Part shown: positions 37,277 through 58,722 of the stretch, one piece after another
Layout: the number at the start of each line of letters is the position of its first letter
Position numbering within the stretch: the stretch's first letter is position 1
DNA from: Apostichopus japonicus
Taxonomy: Eukaryota; Echinodermata; Holothuroidea; Aspidochirotida; Stichopodidae
Assembly: GCF_037975245.1 (NCBI RefSeq)
Contig: NC_092572.1
Location: forward strand, 13,118,769 to 13,182,768
Direction: 5' to 3'
DNA: 64,000 nt
Made by a program: the position numbers and the translations under genes
Notes under the pieces: generated by a model
Database searches by the model: none
What the model was told of the DNA's origin: nothing
What the model saw: the letters and a program-made list of their open reading frames with translations, nothing else

Positions 37277-38149
37277 ACCCAAGCCGAAAAGGTGTGAGCT
37301 TATATTTGTTCTTAACGTGTAGCATATTATGTATTTATATGCCAGGGTGTTATAACACTAACACGTGTTATGTTTTGGGAGCATGTGAGAGCTAGATATG
37401 TTAAAGATACAATACAGTAAATCGTAGTGGTATAGTAATGGTTGGACGACTGGTAAACGAAGACTACTCGGTAAACGCTGTACTTTGTACGAAGGTAAAC
37501 ATTGAAACTAGGTCTGTGTGGACTCCAATGGACAGTCGTTATCATCACATGCATCTTGTTTACGTGATTATTTTTTTTAACACAGGCAACTGTACAATTC
37601 GGTTCGGGTGATATATCGTGAATCGTGAATCCCGAATCCCGCCCAGCACTATTTTCCTAACAATATATTCAACATAAATTGGGCCTACCCGATGCCAAAA
37701 TCATGATAATGCATCAGTTACGCATGCAAGAAACATTACTTACGGCTCTCAATCGGTCCCTTTTGAAATCGCTTTGAAACAAACTAATAACTTTTACCAG
37801 GTACGTTATATATTTCACTAAAAAAAAATTAAAAATGTAAATTGTTAGCAAAACTAGTACTTGTGCATGTGCTTAACAAGCTACACAAGTGCCAGCATTT
37901 GGCATCTGAGCACCTTGAAAATCGACAACTTTCTCAAAGGGAAAGGGGACACCCCTCACCCTTAGACCCCTCCCCTAGGACGGCGATCAGTATACCGGCA
38001 CTCATGAAATGCTTTTCGTGATTAAAACCTGCTGAATATTCGTAGTGATGGTATGTATGCAGGTATGTACGTACGTGTGTGTGTTAGAGGCCATTGTTTG
38101 TACACCTAAAATAAAAGAATAAGTTGATGTAGGTAACACCTAAGAGTAC
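36011..38149. other. rest of duplication spacer, TA microsatellite, no gene
   Basis: AT-rich sequence with a (TA)n run at about 37238-37274. The short open frames lack coding character and similarity. Nothing further was recognised. Confidence 0.5.
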
Positions 38150-38734
38150 AGGTCAACAAAGGTCAAAGTCTGAAACTTTGTAAACACGATACCTCACAAG
38201 GAGGAAGCATGGTTGAAGTCACTATATTTCTAAACTCTCTAATAAGAAAATAGGTCATTATCGACAACACATGTCATTATTTGCATTCATTTATTTAACC
38301 ATTGTTTCAAGTATATGTGCAATAAATTGTTACTTTTTTATTCGAAGACACGCATCTGATTTTTAAACAAACAAACAAACAACAACAACCGATATTGTTT
38401 ACTTAGTCGATTGTCTAAACTATCATGAAACATGAAATGATTCTCAAGTATTCCTTTAATTTCCAAATATCCGCTTCAATAATCAATCGATCATAATTAT
38501 CATATATTGCGACTGAACTCAGACATATAAGGCAGTAGAGAAAACTTAAATTGTAGTTAAGAAAGTACATTAACAAGAACAGTAATATAACATGCATTAA
38601 AATGAAATACCCGCATGACAAGAAAGTACTTACAGTTACACCATTACTTACACCAGTACCGACATTTAGCTTGCTTTGAAGATATCTTCCATAGCCCGTT
38701 GTCTTCTTTTCGAAGACGTGCATCTAACTTGCAA

Positions 38735-38945
38735 ATGTTGATATACACTCTTCTAATAACATTGACATACAGTCTTCTAATAACATTGGCTAACACCCTT
38801 CTAATAACATTGGCATACACCCTTCGAATAACATTTACCTACACCCTTCTAATGACATTGACGTACACCCTTCTTATAACATTGGCATACACCCTTCTAA
38901 TAACAGTGGCATACACCCTTCTAAAATAGTGGCATACACACTTCT
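38735..38945. repeat. 24-bp minisatellite
   Basis: About eight units of the type CTTCTAATAACATTGGCATA plus CACC, with scattered substitutions. It lies in the 3' flank of the minus-strand amidohydrolase gene, and the opposite arm of the inverted duplication lacks it. Confidence 0.9.
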
Positions 38946-39270
38946 AAGACCATCGAATTGACAGGAGAAAGCCTACTCATTTCTAGAAACTATATCAGCG
39001 ACCGACCAAAAAATGTCAGCCAAACCTGCCGGTAAATTCATTAGAAACGAACATATGTCCCACTCGCTTTTTTATTCTTAGTATTTAAATAATGCTAACA
39101 ATGCAGTTTTATCTAACAATTCAATGCAGTTTTGTCTTATTGGGAAAAAATTGACTACATGCATATTAAAATCTATTACTGAAATAACATTTGAAGGCAA
39201 AAAGTGATTTCCAAAAACTGCATACTGTATCTGAACAATGTATAGCCACACGTATGCGCTTGCACTGAAA

Positions 39271-46421
<7,151 letters not shown>

Positions 46422-46432
46422 GGTGATTTATA

Positions 46433-47337
46433 GCTATTACAAAATGAAACATAAATGAAGAACAGTCAGTGCACTAAATCTTCAAAATCTATAGACCGAC
46501 AGGTGAAATTTATGACATCAAGTTGAAAGAGGATTTGATCGTTGATCTTTATTGGACATACCTACTTTGTCTAATTCTTAGCTCTAATGTAAAACCGTTA
46601 CATCGGTATCTTTCGGTTCACAACAAATGTATATTTTGTAACTTAAAAAGGTTTAGAAACTTAAACCATCAATGATTTGACACTTTTTACCTCTCTTTTA
46701 ACAACATAGTGAGTAACAACAATACAACTCCTTGCTTGCAATATTGTCCTTCCCTGATTGTAGTTAGACTGCAGGCACAAGATAAAGCCATACCCTGTCG
46801 TGACGGGTGTTCTCAAGTCATGGTTTCTGATAGTACCCAGTGAGAGAGGCTTTACCCCCTCCCCTTTCTAGAATAAAATCACAGAGAGCTACTACCCGTC
46901 ACACTTAGAATAAAATCACACCCACCTATCCCAACTGGCAGATAATATTAAAAATAAATTCCTGGATGTAGTAAAAATAAATAACATGTGTTTGCTGTCC
47001 AAACAAAGCAGTCCTTGATTCTTCAAAATGGCTTTAAAAGTTTCAAACAATAGCATTATTTGGCTTCTGATTACTACTTTAAAAAATAAGAAGACAGACA
47101 ACTTTCTTTGTTTGCGAATGAAGAGTTTATACTTTCTTTTGAAGACAAGTCACCCTACATAGATCATGGGCACAAAAACCACACAACTCTGATATTGAGT
47201 TTATCGTAAACGAAATACTTACGTAAAAGCTCCTGGAGGAAATTCGACTTTTGAATTCTGTCTTCTCGAGAATCAGTGAATCGATCAGTGACTGAACCAG
47301 TCTGTTGACTTACTGCTTACGTCTCCTTACATTTATA
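46433..47337 (-). promoter_or_regulatory. promoter and untranslated exon 1 of the amidohydrolase
   Basis: On the minus strand TATAAA lies at 47332-47337. About 110 bases downstream a consensus donor TTTTAC|GTAAGT ends a putative untranslated exon at 47223. The matching acceptor TTTTGTAATAG lies just before 46433, twelve bases upstream of the ATG at 46421 (context CACCATGG, a good Kozak match). The gene at 63060 has the same layout, which supports the model. Confidence 0.7.
46434..47222 (-). other. amidohydrolase 5' UTR intron
   Basis: Non-coding sequence between the putative untranslated exon and the first coding exon. No repeat or gene is recognised. Confidence 0.6.
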
Positions 47338-47339
47338 CC

Positions 47340-48660
47340 ATATCAACTAAATAACACGTATCTAACATTCGTGTGCAACAGATTCTGCTTCCAAACTGCA
47401 AATGGTGTGATTCAGCTGTTAAAGTTTCGTGTGCAAAAAAAGAAAAAAAGAAAGAAGTTTAACTTTAGCCATTGCTGTGTGGGTGTGAAATTAAGTCTTT
47501 GGTATTTTGATCACACTGTTATACAGTTTCAATGTTAGGGGACTAGGGTTGAGAGTGGCTGTAAAGTTTTTTGCGCCCATATTGTGTGACCTATCCTGTT
47601 TAATTTTTAAAGTACCTTGATCGTTTCTAGTCGATATCGCAAAACATAACGTGCTTTGGGCAAAAGGTCAACTGGTCTCTAATAAGTATTCAATCCAATT
47701 CAAAACTACATCACATGACTTGTTCAGTGACGTAACAAGAGAGGCGGAGCACTTGGCAGGAAGGAACTGCGACCCCCTCCTCCCAATCCACAGAAATTTA
47801 CAGGGACATAACGGGATAGCAAAAATTGGCAAAGAAAAATAAATAGCTATGCATGTGATACTTATGCTTCTTATATATATATATATATATATATATATAC
47901 GTAATACTAAAATGTACGTAATATTAAAGTGTATCGTAGCCTTGTAGGTGTGTACCGTAACGTAAGGCTACACAGGCCTATTCTATTCTGGGGCTTAGGT
48001 CTTTCTCTCAGTGACTAGTCTTACGGAAATCGAAAAATCTTGGATAGAACTGTACTGTAGAGTTATTGATATTTTATGTGGTGTATGGCACTGTTCATGA
48101 TTAATAATGTTGTGTTGCGGGAATTCTCTGGTAGTGAAAAATGATTTCCATAATCGTTTCCGATCATTTCCAGAGACAGAGGTTAAGCCCAGGGTAAACA
48201 GCATAAACATTGCAGCAACATAAATGAGCATGCGGTGTGCCCCCATGTACAGTATAGTATAGTCTTGGCCAAGTCGTTTGTAATACTCTCCTTCTTGCGT
48301 GCAATCTTTACAAGCCTCAAGAGTCCGTTTCTGCCTACCAGAATGTGCTTGCCCACTGTATTTTACATGCCCGAGGTTCTGTCCTAGTATACATCTAAAG
48401 CGTTGCCGCGGGGTTTCTCTGGAAAGTGCGGCAAATAGATACTGGAAAATAGCTTTGTGAAAAAGAAAGGTACACTAGGCTGTACATTCTAGGGTCTTAA
48501 CAATACTTAGGATAGTACTGCATACACGTACTCCAACTAGCTTGGCATACGTGTGTGCAAGCAGTGAGGTAGAAAGCAAGCGTGATCGCGGCAACCAGGG
48601 TCTGTATTCAGTAGTGTACTAAGTATACGGTACTGTAGTGTACGAAGCATACGGTACTGT
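47340..48660. other. intergenic, no gene seen
   Basis: Contains a (TA)n run at about 47872-47899 and a GGGGACTAGGGTTGAGAGTGG segment at about 47537. That segment resembles the body of the U2-headed repeat at 55305. Nothing else is recognised. Confidence 0.5.
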
Positions 48661-48663
48661 CAC

Positions 48664-48833
48664 CCGATACTCATAGCTAGTACAGTAACTACTGTTCATG
48701 TTCCACAACGGTGCACCAGTAACTACTGCGCTGTGTTCGTTACACGGTAACATGTGTTACAGGTGGCACAGTAATGACTGATGCACGGTTGTGGAACATG
48801 AACAGTAGTTACTGTACTAGCTATGAGTATCGG
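48664..48833. mobile_element. fold-back element, ~62-bp arms
   Basis: The left arm begins CCGATACTCATAGCTAGTAC (48664) and the right arm is its inverse ending at 48833. The inner 52 bases match with about one mismatch and similarity continues to about 62 bases with several more. The loop of about 45-65 bases contains GTTACACGGTAACATGTGTTAC-like palindromes. It has no coding capacity. The target duplication is not identifiable. Confidence 0.85.
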
Positions 48834-51250
48834 ATGTTACTGTACATACTGTACAGTATGCACACACAGCTAAAGTGTAGGATTTCCCCCTCATTACGGA
48901 ACGTAACGAGAGGTGATTTATTTCTTACGTTGTTTCTAATATGAATGGGGGGGGGGGGGGGTAGGAAAAGTGTCGGATTTGAATTTTAAAGAATAGGCCT
49001 ATGGATATTTTCCAAGTTTTATGCGAAGTGTTGAACACTTACGGCAAATAAGCTATAGTCGTCAGTCGGATGAACCTAAGCAGGGTTTTAGGTTGTCCAA
49101 CGCCGTGATTTTTGGTCGTCTTGGACGTTCGGAATACCGTTAAATTTGAGCCTATACATAATGAAGCAACTCATCTGTACCAGCAAGAGCCACCGATGAT
49201 GCTTATATGTTCCACTTAAAGACTGTTTACAGTTCTCATGGTACTGATCCGAATAACTGTTACTAACGAATCCAGGGATGTATTTTAATATTTCATATTT
49301 TAATTCCATATTCGTACTCAGATATAAAACAAAGTATACAATTGCCAGCAGTGACTGCATGGTTTGCTTCGTCATGTGTCAATAGATGATGACTACAAGC
49401 TATCATAAAATGCTGGTATAAACAAGGAAAATGGAAAGAAACTTTAAAGCGTCATTCACGCCTGGGTTATAATTTTGTCTCACTTTGACCAAGCCATTGG
49501 AAGGAAAGGGGTGGGGAACGTGTCTTCAGTTAAAAAGAAGAAGAAGAAGAAGAAGAAAAAAGAACCCTTCAGAGGTTTCCCTTGTCTTTAAAAATGAAGT
49601 GCCACATTTGGTAATAAAAAAAAGTTTCACTGATACATCTTTAGGCCTCTTCGTTATTTAGAGAATTCCCTTTTGTTGGACTGTACATCCCCCTTTTTTT
49701 CAAACAACAAATAAGCATGAAAAATAGTTATTAAAACAACCTAATTTTATAGCCTAAGTATGCATCGAAATGCACCATTTTCATGTCAATTTTATTGTTT
49801 TAATATCTCGAAGGAGTCACCTTTAAATGACCCCAGGGCTACACCTTTTTTTTTTAAATCCTGGGTCCGCCACTTCCAAGGGGCTAAAAAGTATACGCAG
49901 ATTGCGTTTTATAGAAAGGAGGGTATATTTATGTTCAACCAGTATCACTGATTCCCAGGAATCCTGGCGTGTATACACACTGGTAAACAATTACACACAT
50001 AAATTAGTAATGGAGTTGATAAAAGTACATCAGACCTTACCTCTTGCAATTTGTACTTTTTGTTTTCATTATTTTGTCCAGTGTGCAAAAATCGCTTTAC
50101 CTATATCTTCCAAAGTATTTAAATTACATTCACGTTTATTGAAGTAAAATATCAGAAACATTTTGCTTCAAAATGGTTTGGATAGATAATATAGCCAAGA
50201 AGACAATGATATTCCATATATTTTCATATTGTATGCTTTTTAAAACCTTTACAATATAAACCTGAAATAGATACATTAAGCTGACTTTAGTAAGCATCTG
50301 TCTGCGTTTGGTCGGTAATTTTACCAATCTGTAGAAAATTATTCAAACTCCATTAAATAAAGCAATTCCCATAGCTATTCAGAGGAGGGAAGGGGTTAGG
50401 TTGTAATGATATTGCTCAAACAAGCAAACAAGAACAACATTAAAATAACAGAATAACAAAATTAGATAAAAAAAAAGACGAAACACTTAAGTGTTCACCT
50501 TTACCATACAATCTGAAGTAGGAATATTTAACTGCCTTTAGTTAGCAGATTTCTGAGTTTGGTCCGTAGTTTTACAAATCTACAGAGATTTAGTCATAGT
50601 TATTACAAAAACAAATACAAGACCAAATCAAAATACATAAAAACAAACAAAAATGAGATTGAGAGCGAGAAAGAGAGAGATAAACAAAAAGAGAAAGAAG
50701 TGGATGGAGAGAAAGAGGGAAGGGGGGGGGGGGAGTGAAAACAACAAAAAGCCAAAACGACACGCAGTGTTTATTAATGAGAAAGTGGGTTAACGTTATG
50801 ACCATACATCAGGCGTGTGCTTGTACTAGCCTACACCATGCAATTGTTTACTTCTCTTGCATCCCTATAGCTGAAATCTTTGCAGACTCTATATATGGTT
50901 TATAGGATTCATGACAAATGCCATCTGTTAAAGTTTGTTACTTCTTACCGACTGTAATTTCGCACAATATTATACCTAATTCAAGTTCTTAATATACACA
51001 GAATAAGTAGGTCGAGATCAGACAATCTACTCAGTTATCTACTTAGAGGTACGCTAATGAAAACTTTGAAAGTATAAAAGGTCGTATTTACGTTCTACTT
51101 ACAGTCTTTTTTTCGATTGCTTTTGGCTATGGTCACACGTATATAATACACAGTAGACCTCCCACCAACCTTTTACCTTGAACCTGATCATGTGCACTAT
51201 ATAGTTCATTGCCAAAAGAAGCGTGATACCTTATCTGACGTATTACCAGC
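48834..51250. other. intergenic, homopolymer tracts only
   Basis: A G run at about 48948-48961, an (AAG)n tract at about 49530 and a GA-rich tract with a G run at about 50655-50740. No exon, RNA gene or bounded transposon was recognised. Confidence 0.5.
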
Positions 51251-51279
51251 ATAATCACACGGTATATTAATCTCGACCT

Positions 51280-51345
51280 AGGGAGTCTGGGCTTGAGAGT
51301 TTGGCCATGATGTTTGGTTTCGTGCCCAGGGTTTCGCTTGAATGA
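51280..51345 (+). repeat. partial copy of the SINE body seen at 55305
   Basis: GGGAGTCTGGGCTTGAGAGT, then TTTGGTTTCGTGCCCAGGG, matches GGGGACTGGGGTTGAGAGCG and TTTGGTTTTCGTGCCTAGG of the U2-headed repeat at 55305-55370. The head is missing. Confidence 0.6.
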
Positions 51346-51924
51346 ATTTTCTTAAATATAGCTTCAAACTGACATCAGACCCTTACAAGGTCGTATATTC
51401 ATAATTTATTGAAGAGAAATATTTTCAGATATTCAATTTTTATAATATAGCAGTACAGTGCATATAGTTCAACATGACCATATCCTTATATATTTCGTGT
51501 TTAGAAGATATTTTCAAAAAGCTCACTTGCAGGTGAACAGAACAGTAAAATACACAAACTGGAAATTTATCCAAATAAAATTGCGATATAGTTAGTCTTT
51601 ACGAGCCCACGTACTATGTTTGTGGTAATCATTAAATCATTATACATAATTATATGTTTGCAATGGGGAGCTCCAGCGTGTCAACAGAGGGCGCTGTCAT
51701 ATCGTTCCTAACAGTGACGTAGATAAAGACTCTGGGTTATAATGCAAGCGATCTATTCTGCTTACAGATCTCCAACTATTTTGTAAAGCGTTTTAACATA
51801 TCTCAATCTATATATATGCTATGTGTGAAAATATATTTAAAATGATCTCGTTTTCAATTATAGCGAGAGGAAATCGCGGTGATTAGTCCAGTATATTCTT
51901 CATCGCAGACGTGGTCACAACTCA

Positions 51925-52170
51925 GGGAGTGTTAGCTCAGTGGTTAATGCCGGTGCCGTTCAATCATAAGGTCCCGAGTTCGAGTCACCCCAAGATTAAT
52001 GTAGCCTATGTCGTCCAGTTACAGAGTTGTTGACAATTGACAATTCATAATCATGTACGTTCAATATGAATCTAAGAGAGTGACTTCGGTCAGCTTGCGG
52101 CTTTGATAAGCCAATGATGGCTTCTTCGCAAGTTCCTGCTTGCAGGAGGATCTAAAATACATACATACAA
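51925..52170 (+). mobile_element. tRNA-derived SINE
   Basis: The A box TTAGCTCAGTGGTTAAT (about 51939) and B box GGTCCCGAGTTCGAGTC (about 51971-51987) are spaced as in a tRNA, giving an internal RNA polymerase III promoter. A non-tRNA body of about 180 bp follows and ends in AAAATACATACATACAAA, a typical SINE tail. The tRNA part does not fold into a clean anticodon arm, so it is a SINE and not a tRNA gene. Confidence 0.8.
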
Positions 52171-54100
52171 ATTTACTGATGCTTAAGCATTAACCCCAGT
52201 TTAGCTGACGTGATTGAAATAACCTCATAAAAATCTTTCCTGATGGATTAGCTGACGACGAGAGTTTTCGTGTGTAAAGTTGCTAAACGAACGTTGGATA
52301 ACATTTCGTTGCTAACATGTGCTATTCATGAGTGGTAAAAACAGAATGTTAGTTCGAATATGTCACATATGGGAATTTGCCCTGAAATGTCCGTCATCTT
52401 GAATTACATACTTCAACTTTGTACAGTGCAAAGTAAGGCTAGTCTTAAAAGTGTACTATACAATGCCACAGTACCCGGCTATAGTTGTCGCCACTCGGCC
52501 AATCAAATGCTTGCTTTCAATTTATGAAATTACAAATGAAAGAAAAAGGTCGGTCCCTTCATGTTTGCGCACATCTGTAACAAACCAACGGCTTTCTTTT
52601 CTGAAGCTATAATGAATACCTTCCTAAGGGCGCTATGAAAATATATACATTGGTTTATTAGATCCACACATTTAAATTGTCAAGTTCCCGTAAAAAAGTG
52701 AGTAAGGCCTACTGAACAACTACCGAGATAGGTTATGTTTCTGAAGAATCCCCAGGGTCGGCCAACTCAGAAAGTAACTTTCTCTACAATTCTTGCTCAT
52801 TTTTCGATCTGTAGTTTGCAATCATGCCTTTGAAATTGTGTATGGACTGTACTTTCATTGGTCTATTGACATAAATAATTCCAACTGTGTAGGATATGAA
52901 AATTTCCTTCTTGACGATTAGTTTCTTATGACATCGATAATGTACTCATATTTCTCTCATCTAAACCAATCTTTTAACCTCCTTTTCCATACTGTTCTCT
53001 CGGGACCCATCTGAAATAAATGCAAGACATTTAATTCTAGCGAAATTCTAATCATAACGCAGGTTTAACGTTTACCTCTCGTTTCTGAAAGGGATACTCC
53101 TGCTATACATATTGTATCACTCATCATAAGGAGGTATTTGTTCCACACTGTTAGTTTAAGCCTCACCTTATTTTTGGTCGATAACTCGAGATATTGTTGA
53201 TTGAATGTCACCTACTTTGACTTGCTAAACCCCCGCCCCTACCCCACCAGGAAATGGAACATAGTAGGGTGGTCAATTGTTACCATCACCTATAAATGTT
53301 CTTCAACTTGGTACTTTCCAATTTTAATCTTCTTGACGTTTTATATCCTTGATATGTGGTTTATATTCGGAGAGTTTGCTTAGCTGTCGATGTTCTAAAA
53401 TATTAGAATCTATTTAATATGACAATGTAGTACTTACGGAGCTATTACGGAATAGCTCTATTAGCACTTTACCCGAAAGATGTATCAGTACTGCCAAGTT
53501 TAATCGGCTAGCGCCCCACATCAAGTAAACCAATTATGTATACTTGCAACATCTATACCTCAGTATGATTTATCTCTTGACTAAATCATTAAATGATGAC
53601 TTGAAGCATAATTTTAGTCTTGATATTTTAACGTCCCAAAAGAAAAATAAATCTGAGGCCATGTAAAGTATTATGTTTCCCATTGAGTTGTGACGAACTG
53701 ACCTAATGCTCTTCGTTATAGAATATATTGTCCAGCCGTTGTAATGATTGAACCTGTTCAGTTTCCGGCCATTTCTCAAAACCTAAAAGTGCTTTAAAAC
53801 TACAACCTAGACTCCAGTAGTTATGAACAGTCTACAATATATCGGAATTCAATGTTGTGCTTAAAGGTATGCTGTATCGGCCCCAGATATGCTCGATATT
53901 CTAATATGGTCACCTTTGGTGAAAATTCTTTTTAACTGTTTTAATTACAATCTTCGAGGAAATATCCCTCACTGGGACATTCAGTCATCTTGTGTGTTCC
54001 TTAAAAATGTCTGAGCACAATTTGGGGAGTAAAGACCTCCTGGACAGTACTTTTTGAAAACTGCTAGCAATAAAAGCGTGCTATAATTTGGGGCCTATAC
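52171..54100. other. intergenic, no gene seen
   Basis: AT-rich sequence without recognisable exons, RNA genes or bounded repeats. Confidence 0.5.
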
Positions 54101-54108
54101 TGCATACA

Positions 54109-54475
54109 TTGAAAGCGAGTGAAGACTAGCGCACAAAGAAACGTCTGATGCCGGTAATCTGACCTAATTTCGATCGAGGTGTAACAGAAGTGTTATACAC
54201 CACCATCGATCCCAGAAAGTACACACACAGCTTGCTACCGTCGGTAATTAGACACTAGTGTACAGTCAATACATGCAGCTACGTTCATTACCCACAACAC
54301 AGTGTACATAGCAGCGATGGACATCTCAGGTCTAGACAAAAGATAACAAGGTATCACGTTTCATTACTGTCTGCATTTTGTAGCGACAAGAAGAAAACTT
54401 CACTTGTAAGCAACGAAAAGTTTACTATTTTCAGAGGGCGGCAGGCGGTATGGGGCGAGTCTTCAATGCCTTTAA
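54109..54475 (+). mobile_element. MITE family copy 3
   Basis: Same family and orientation as 19025-19363: GTGAAGACT at the start, GATGCCGGTAATCTGACCTA inside, and GGGGCGAGTCTTCAATGCCT at the end. The left end is more diverged. It retains a CATTACTGTCTGCATTTTGT segment that is shared with the copy at 18321 but lost from the one at 19025. Confidence 0.83.
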
Positions 54476-55196
54476 ATCCCAAGCCTTTTAGATAGCATGT
54501 ATCAGTGTCTCGATCATACGCGAACAACCCTTGTCTTGTTGAATATAAGCACAGTGAAGTTGTCATTCTTTGAGTCATTGAGAGCTTCAGGGTTCAGGGA
54601 GCTGCTTAACCTTTACAATTCCCCTCATGTCTGACTAGTAGTCTATACTTGAGACAAGAGACAAACAGCTGCACGGAATGGAAAAGTATTTCTACATACG
54701 TGCAGTTAATACTTGTCGACATTGCTCTGCACTTAACCGTGAACGTTGAACGTTTGAATGCATTGTTACACATCCGCAGTCATACACTGAGCTGATTAAC
54801 TACAAGCTTCACGTAGCCAATGTAGTTCGTGTTGTTTCTACGGAAATATGTCAAGTTATTAAGGTATGTAAACACGCGAAGTTTGAAAGTACGACGTAAC
54901 AAGTAGTAGTATACATATATCGTTAAAAATGTAAGGGTAGGAATTGCTTTTAAACACACAGTAATAAAGGCATGCTATATAATGCTGTTAATTGAATGTC
55001 AAAAACTGAGTAGCGAGCAAACGCCAGACATCATGGAAAGGTATTGCAATATTTACCGCTAGTGTTGTTATCATAATTTCAATATGCAGGTATAGCTAGC
55101 TATTAATAGATAACGAAGAGGGAGTTACATTAAGAGTCTATGATTCGTGCGTGGTCGTCGTTGAAATGGCCAGTGTTGTACACTATAGTATACATA

Positions 55197-55378
55197 TATG
55201 CTTCTCGGCCTTTTGGCTAAGATCATGTGTAGTATCTGTTCCCTTTCGAGGGTAATGGTGATACACACCCGACGATGATCACTCCGTCACAGTCTCGATG
55301 CAAGGGGACTGGGGTTGAGAGCGGATCAGTCGTTCGGTAGTTTGGTTTTCGTGCCTAGGTCTTTCCTGGTGGACTAAA
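55197..55378 (+). mobile_element. SINE-like unit with a U2 snRNA-derived head
   Basis: From about 55200 the sequence CTTCTCGGCCTTTTGGCTAA, continuing GATCATGTGTAGTATCTGTTC, matches the first ~45 nt of U2 snRNA with one change. The branch-point-pairing GTAGTA is kept. After CTGTTC the U2 similarity stops and an unrelated body follows (GGGGACTGGGGTTGAGAGC...). Parts of that body recur without the head at 51286 and 47537. The Sm site and 3' stem-loops of U2 are absent, so this is not a U2 gene. Confidence 0.75.
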
Positions 55379-55380
55379 AA

Positions 55381-57078
<1,698 letters not shown>

Positions 57079-57213
57079 TGTAATCAAGCAGTGTAAGTTG
57101 ATTTCTTTCTGCCTGGTGCTTCGGCATTTCAGTACATGCTGATGTAGTTGTGCATGTATGCTGGTACAGATCTTGGACGGCTCATTTCTAAACAACTGTT
57201 TCTGAACGCTAAC

Positions 57214-58714
57214 CAGGGACGTAGCCAGGGGGGGAGCAGGGGGAGCGACCGCTCCCCCCTTTCAGTGTCGATTTTTTTTTTTTTTAAGCTGTCGTTTTTT
57301 TTAGCATGGTATTTTGTCAGTGCTCTTTTGATCTTGAATACTCGCAAGCTCCGTTAAGTCGATTATAATCGTAGTAACATTCACGCCTACTGATTCAGCA
57401 CTTACTTAGTTTGGCAGATGCAATTAGCTAAATTTAGCCTATAGCCTATTACAAGTATACAGTTGGCCACTGCGTAATAAAATACATATTGCCTACCTAA
57501 CCGCACTCTATGGAATGTCACGAACCGTATGCACAACAACGTCGACAACGTTCGTTCTCATCCTTTCTATGATTCGTCCTAAGTTGTTGCACGAACAGCA
57601 TATTATGAAGCTAGCTAGCAATCGTACGTGATACGCACTTCCTATAATAATTATTACACTGCTAATACACTGCGATAACGATATTTGTTTTTAGGCCACT
57701 GCATATCTGGCTATATTACAAAATATGAAAGTTTATATTGTCCATCAGTTAAGCTCGTCAAATGTATTAAAGTCCAGACATTGGACAATATATCATCCTA
57801 CTGGAAAAATTGTAAAAGAGCGCTATGTTTGTCTTTCTGATATATTATGCAAAAGAACATGTAAAAGAATTCAAACAGGATACAAAATCTGCTGATAATG
57901 ATATCATATGATCAGGGGCGTAGCCAGTATGTAGCACTGTAGGCCCGGGCCTACATTTGTTTTGGCCAAGTTATCTTTTTTTTTTAAAACACCCATAATT
58001 CAAATCCATAAGCTTGCTGCAGACGAGTTTAAGAGTCTATAGACAGGAAAAACTATTGAAATGAACGTAGCAAGAACATGGCTAAATTAGGTGACCTATT
58101 CTTCTGTCATCTAGGCTGTCATTTCTATCGCGTGCTGTTTCATTCAACACTCTAACCGCCGAAAAAGACTAGGATCCGATCTTGTCAGTTTTTTAACATG
58201 TAGTTAAGAACCCGTTTACGCAGATAATACGTCAGTTGAGAAAACAGTTGAGAAATTTGCATCAGATGGCAATCGTCGGATAGCTCTCGCCTTCTCTTAT
58301 TAGGCTAACTTAAACATTTACTAGCTACAGTTGTATCAAAGACATTTCTGGCCTATCTTTGTATCTACAAGTATCAGAAGTTGAAAAGTAAGACATACTC
58401 TGTACATGTACCTTGCTAATTTTAATACATTATGTAGTATTGAATTACGTACTATTTTCAATGGTTTGTTTTTTTGGTTTACAAGTGATATTGAATGAGG
58501 TGTCTCAAGTTAGCAAGAGGCCAGGGAACCAGAATGAACACTCGGGAAGGGCTGTTTCCGGCCATCTGGGGGGTTTGTAAAACCAAAAATTTTCTTGTAC
58601 GCTCCGCGCCAACCGATGGTGGCGCTCCGCTCAGATAGTCTTGCATGCAACTTTGTAAATCCATATCAATCGCAAAAAGTGCTCCCCCCTTTCAAATTCC
58701 TGGCTACGTCGCTG
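57214..58714. mobile_element. non-autonomous hAT-type transposon, 1501 bp
   Basis: The left end CAGGGACGTAGCCAGG and the right end CCTGGCTACGTCGCTG are inverted repeats matching at 15 of 16 bases. A perfect 8-bp duplication ACGCTAAC flanks them (57206-57213 and 58715-58722). Eight-base duplications with CAG ends are the hAT hallmark. Subterminal GGGGGGAGC blocks are also inverted. No transposase frame was found. A further CAGGGGCGTAGCCAG at about 57914 and an inverted GGAGCGCCACC module at about 58600-58642 suggest nesting or shared modules. Confidence 0.88.
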
Positions 58715-58722
58715 ACGCTAAC

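Noticed and set aside
55197-55245. Functional U2 snRNA gene
   Set aside because: Similarity ends after about 45 nt; the Sm site and the 3' stem-loops are missing.
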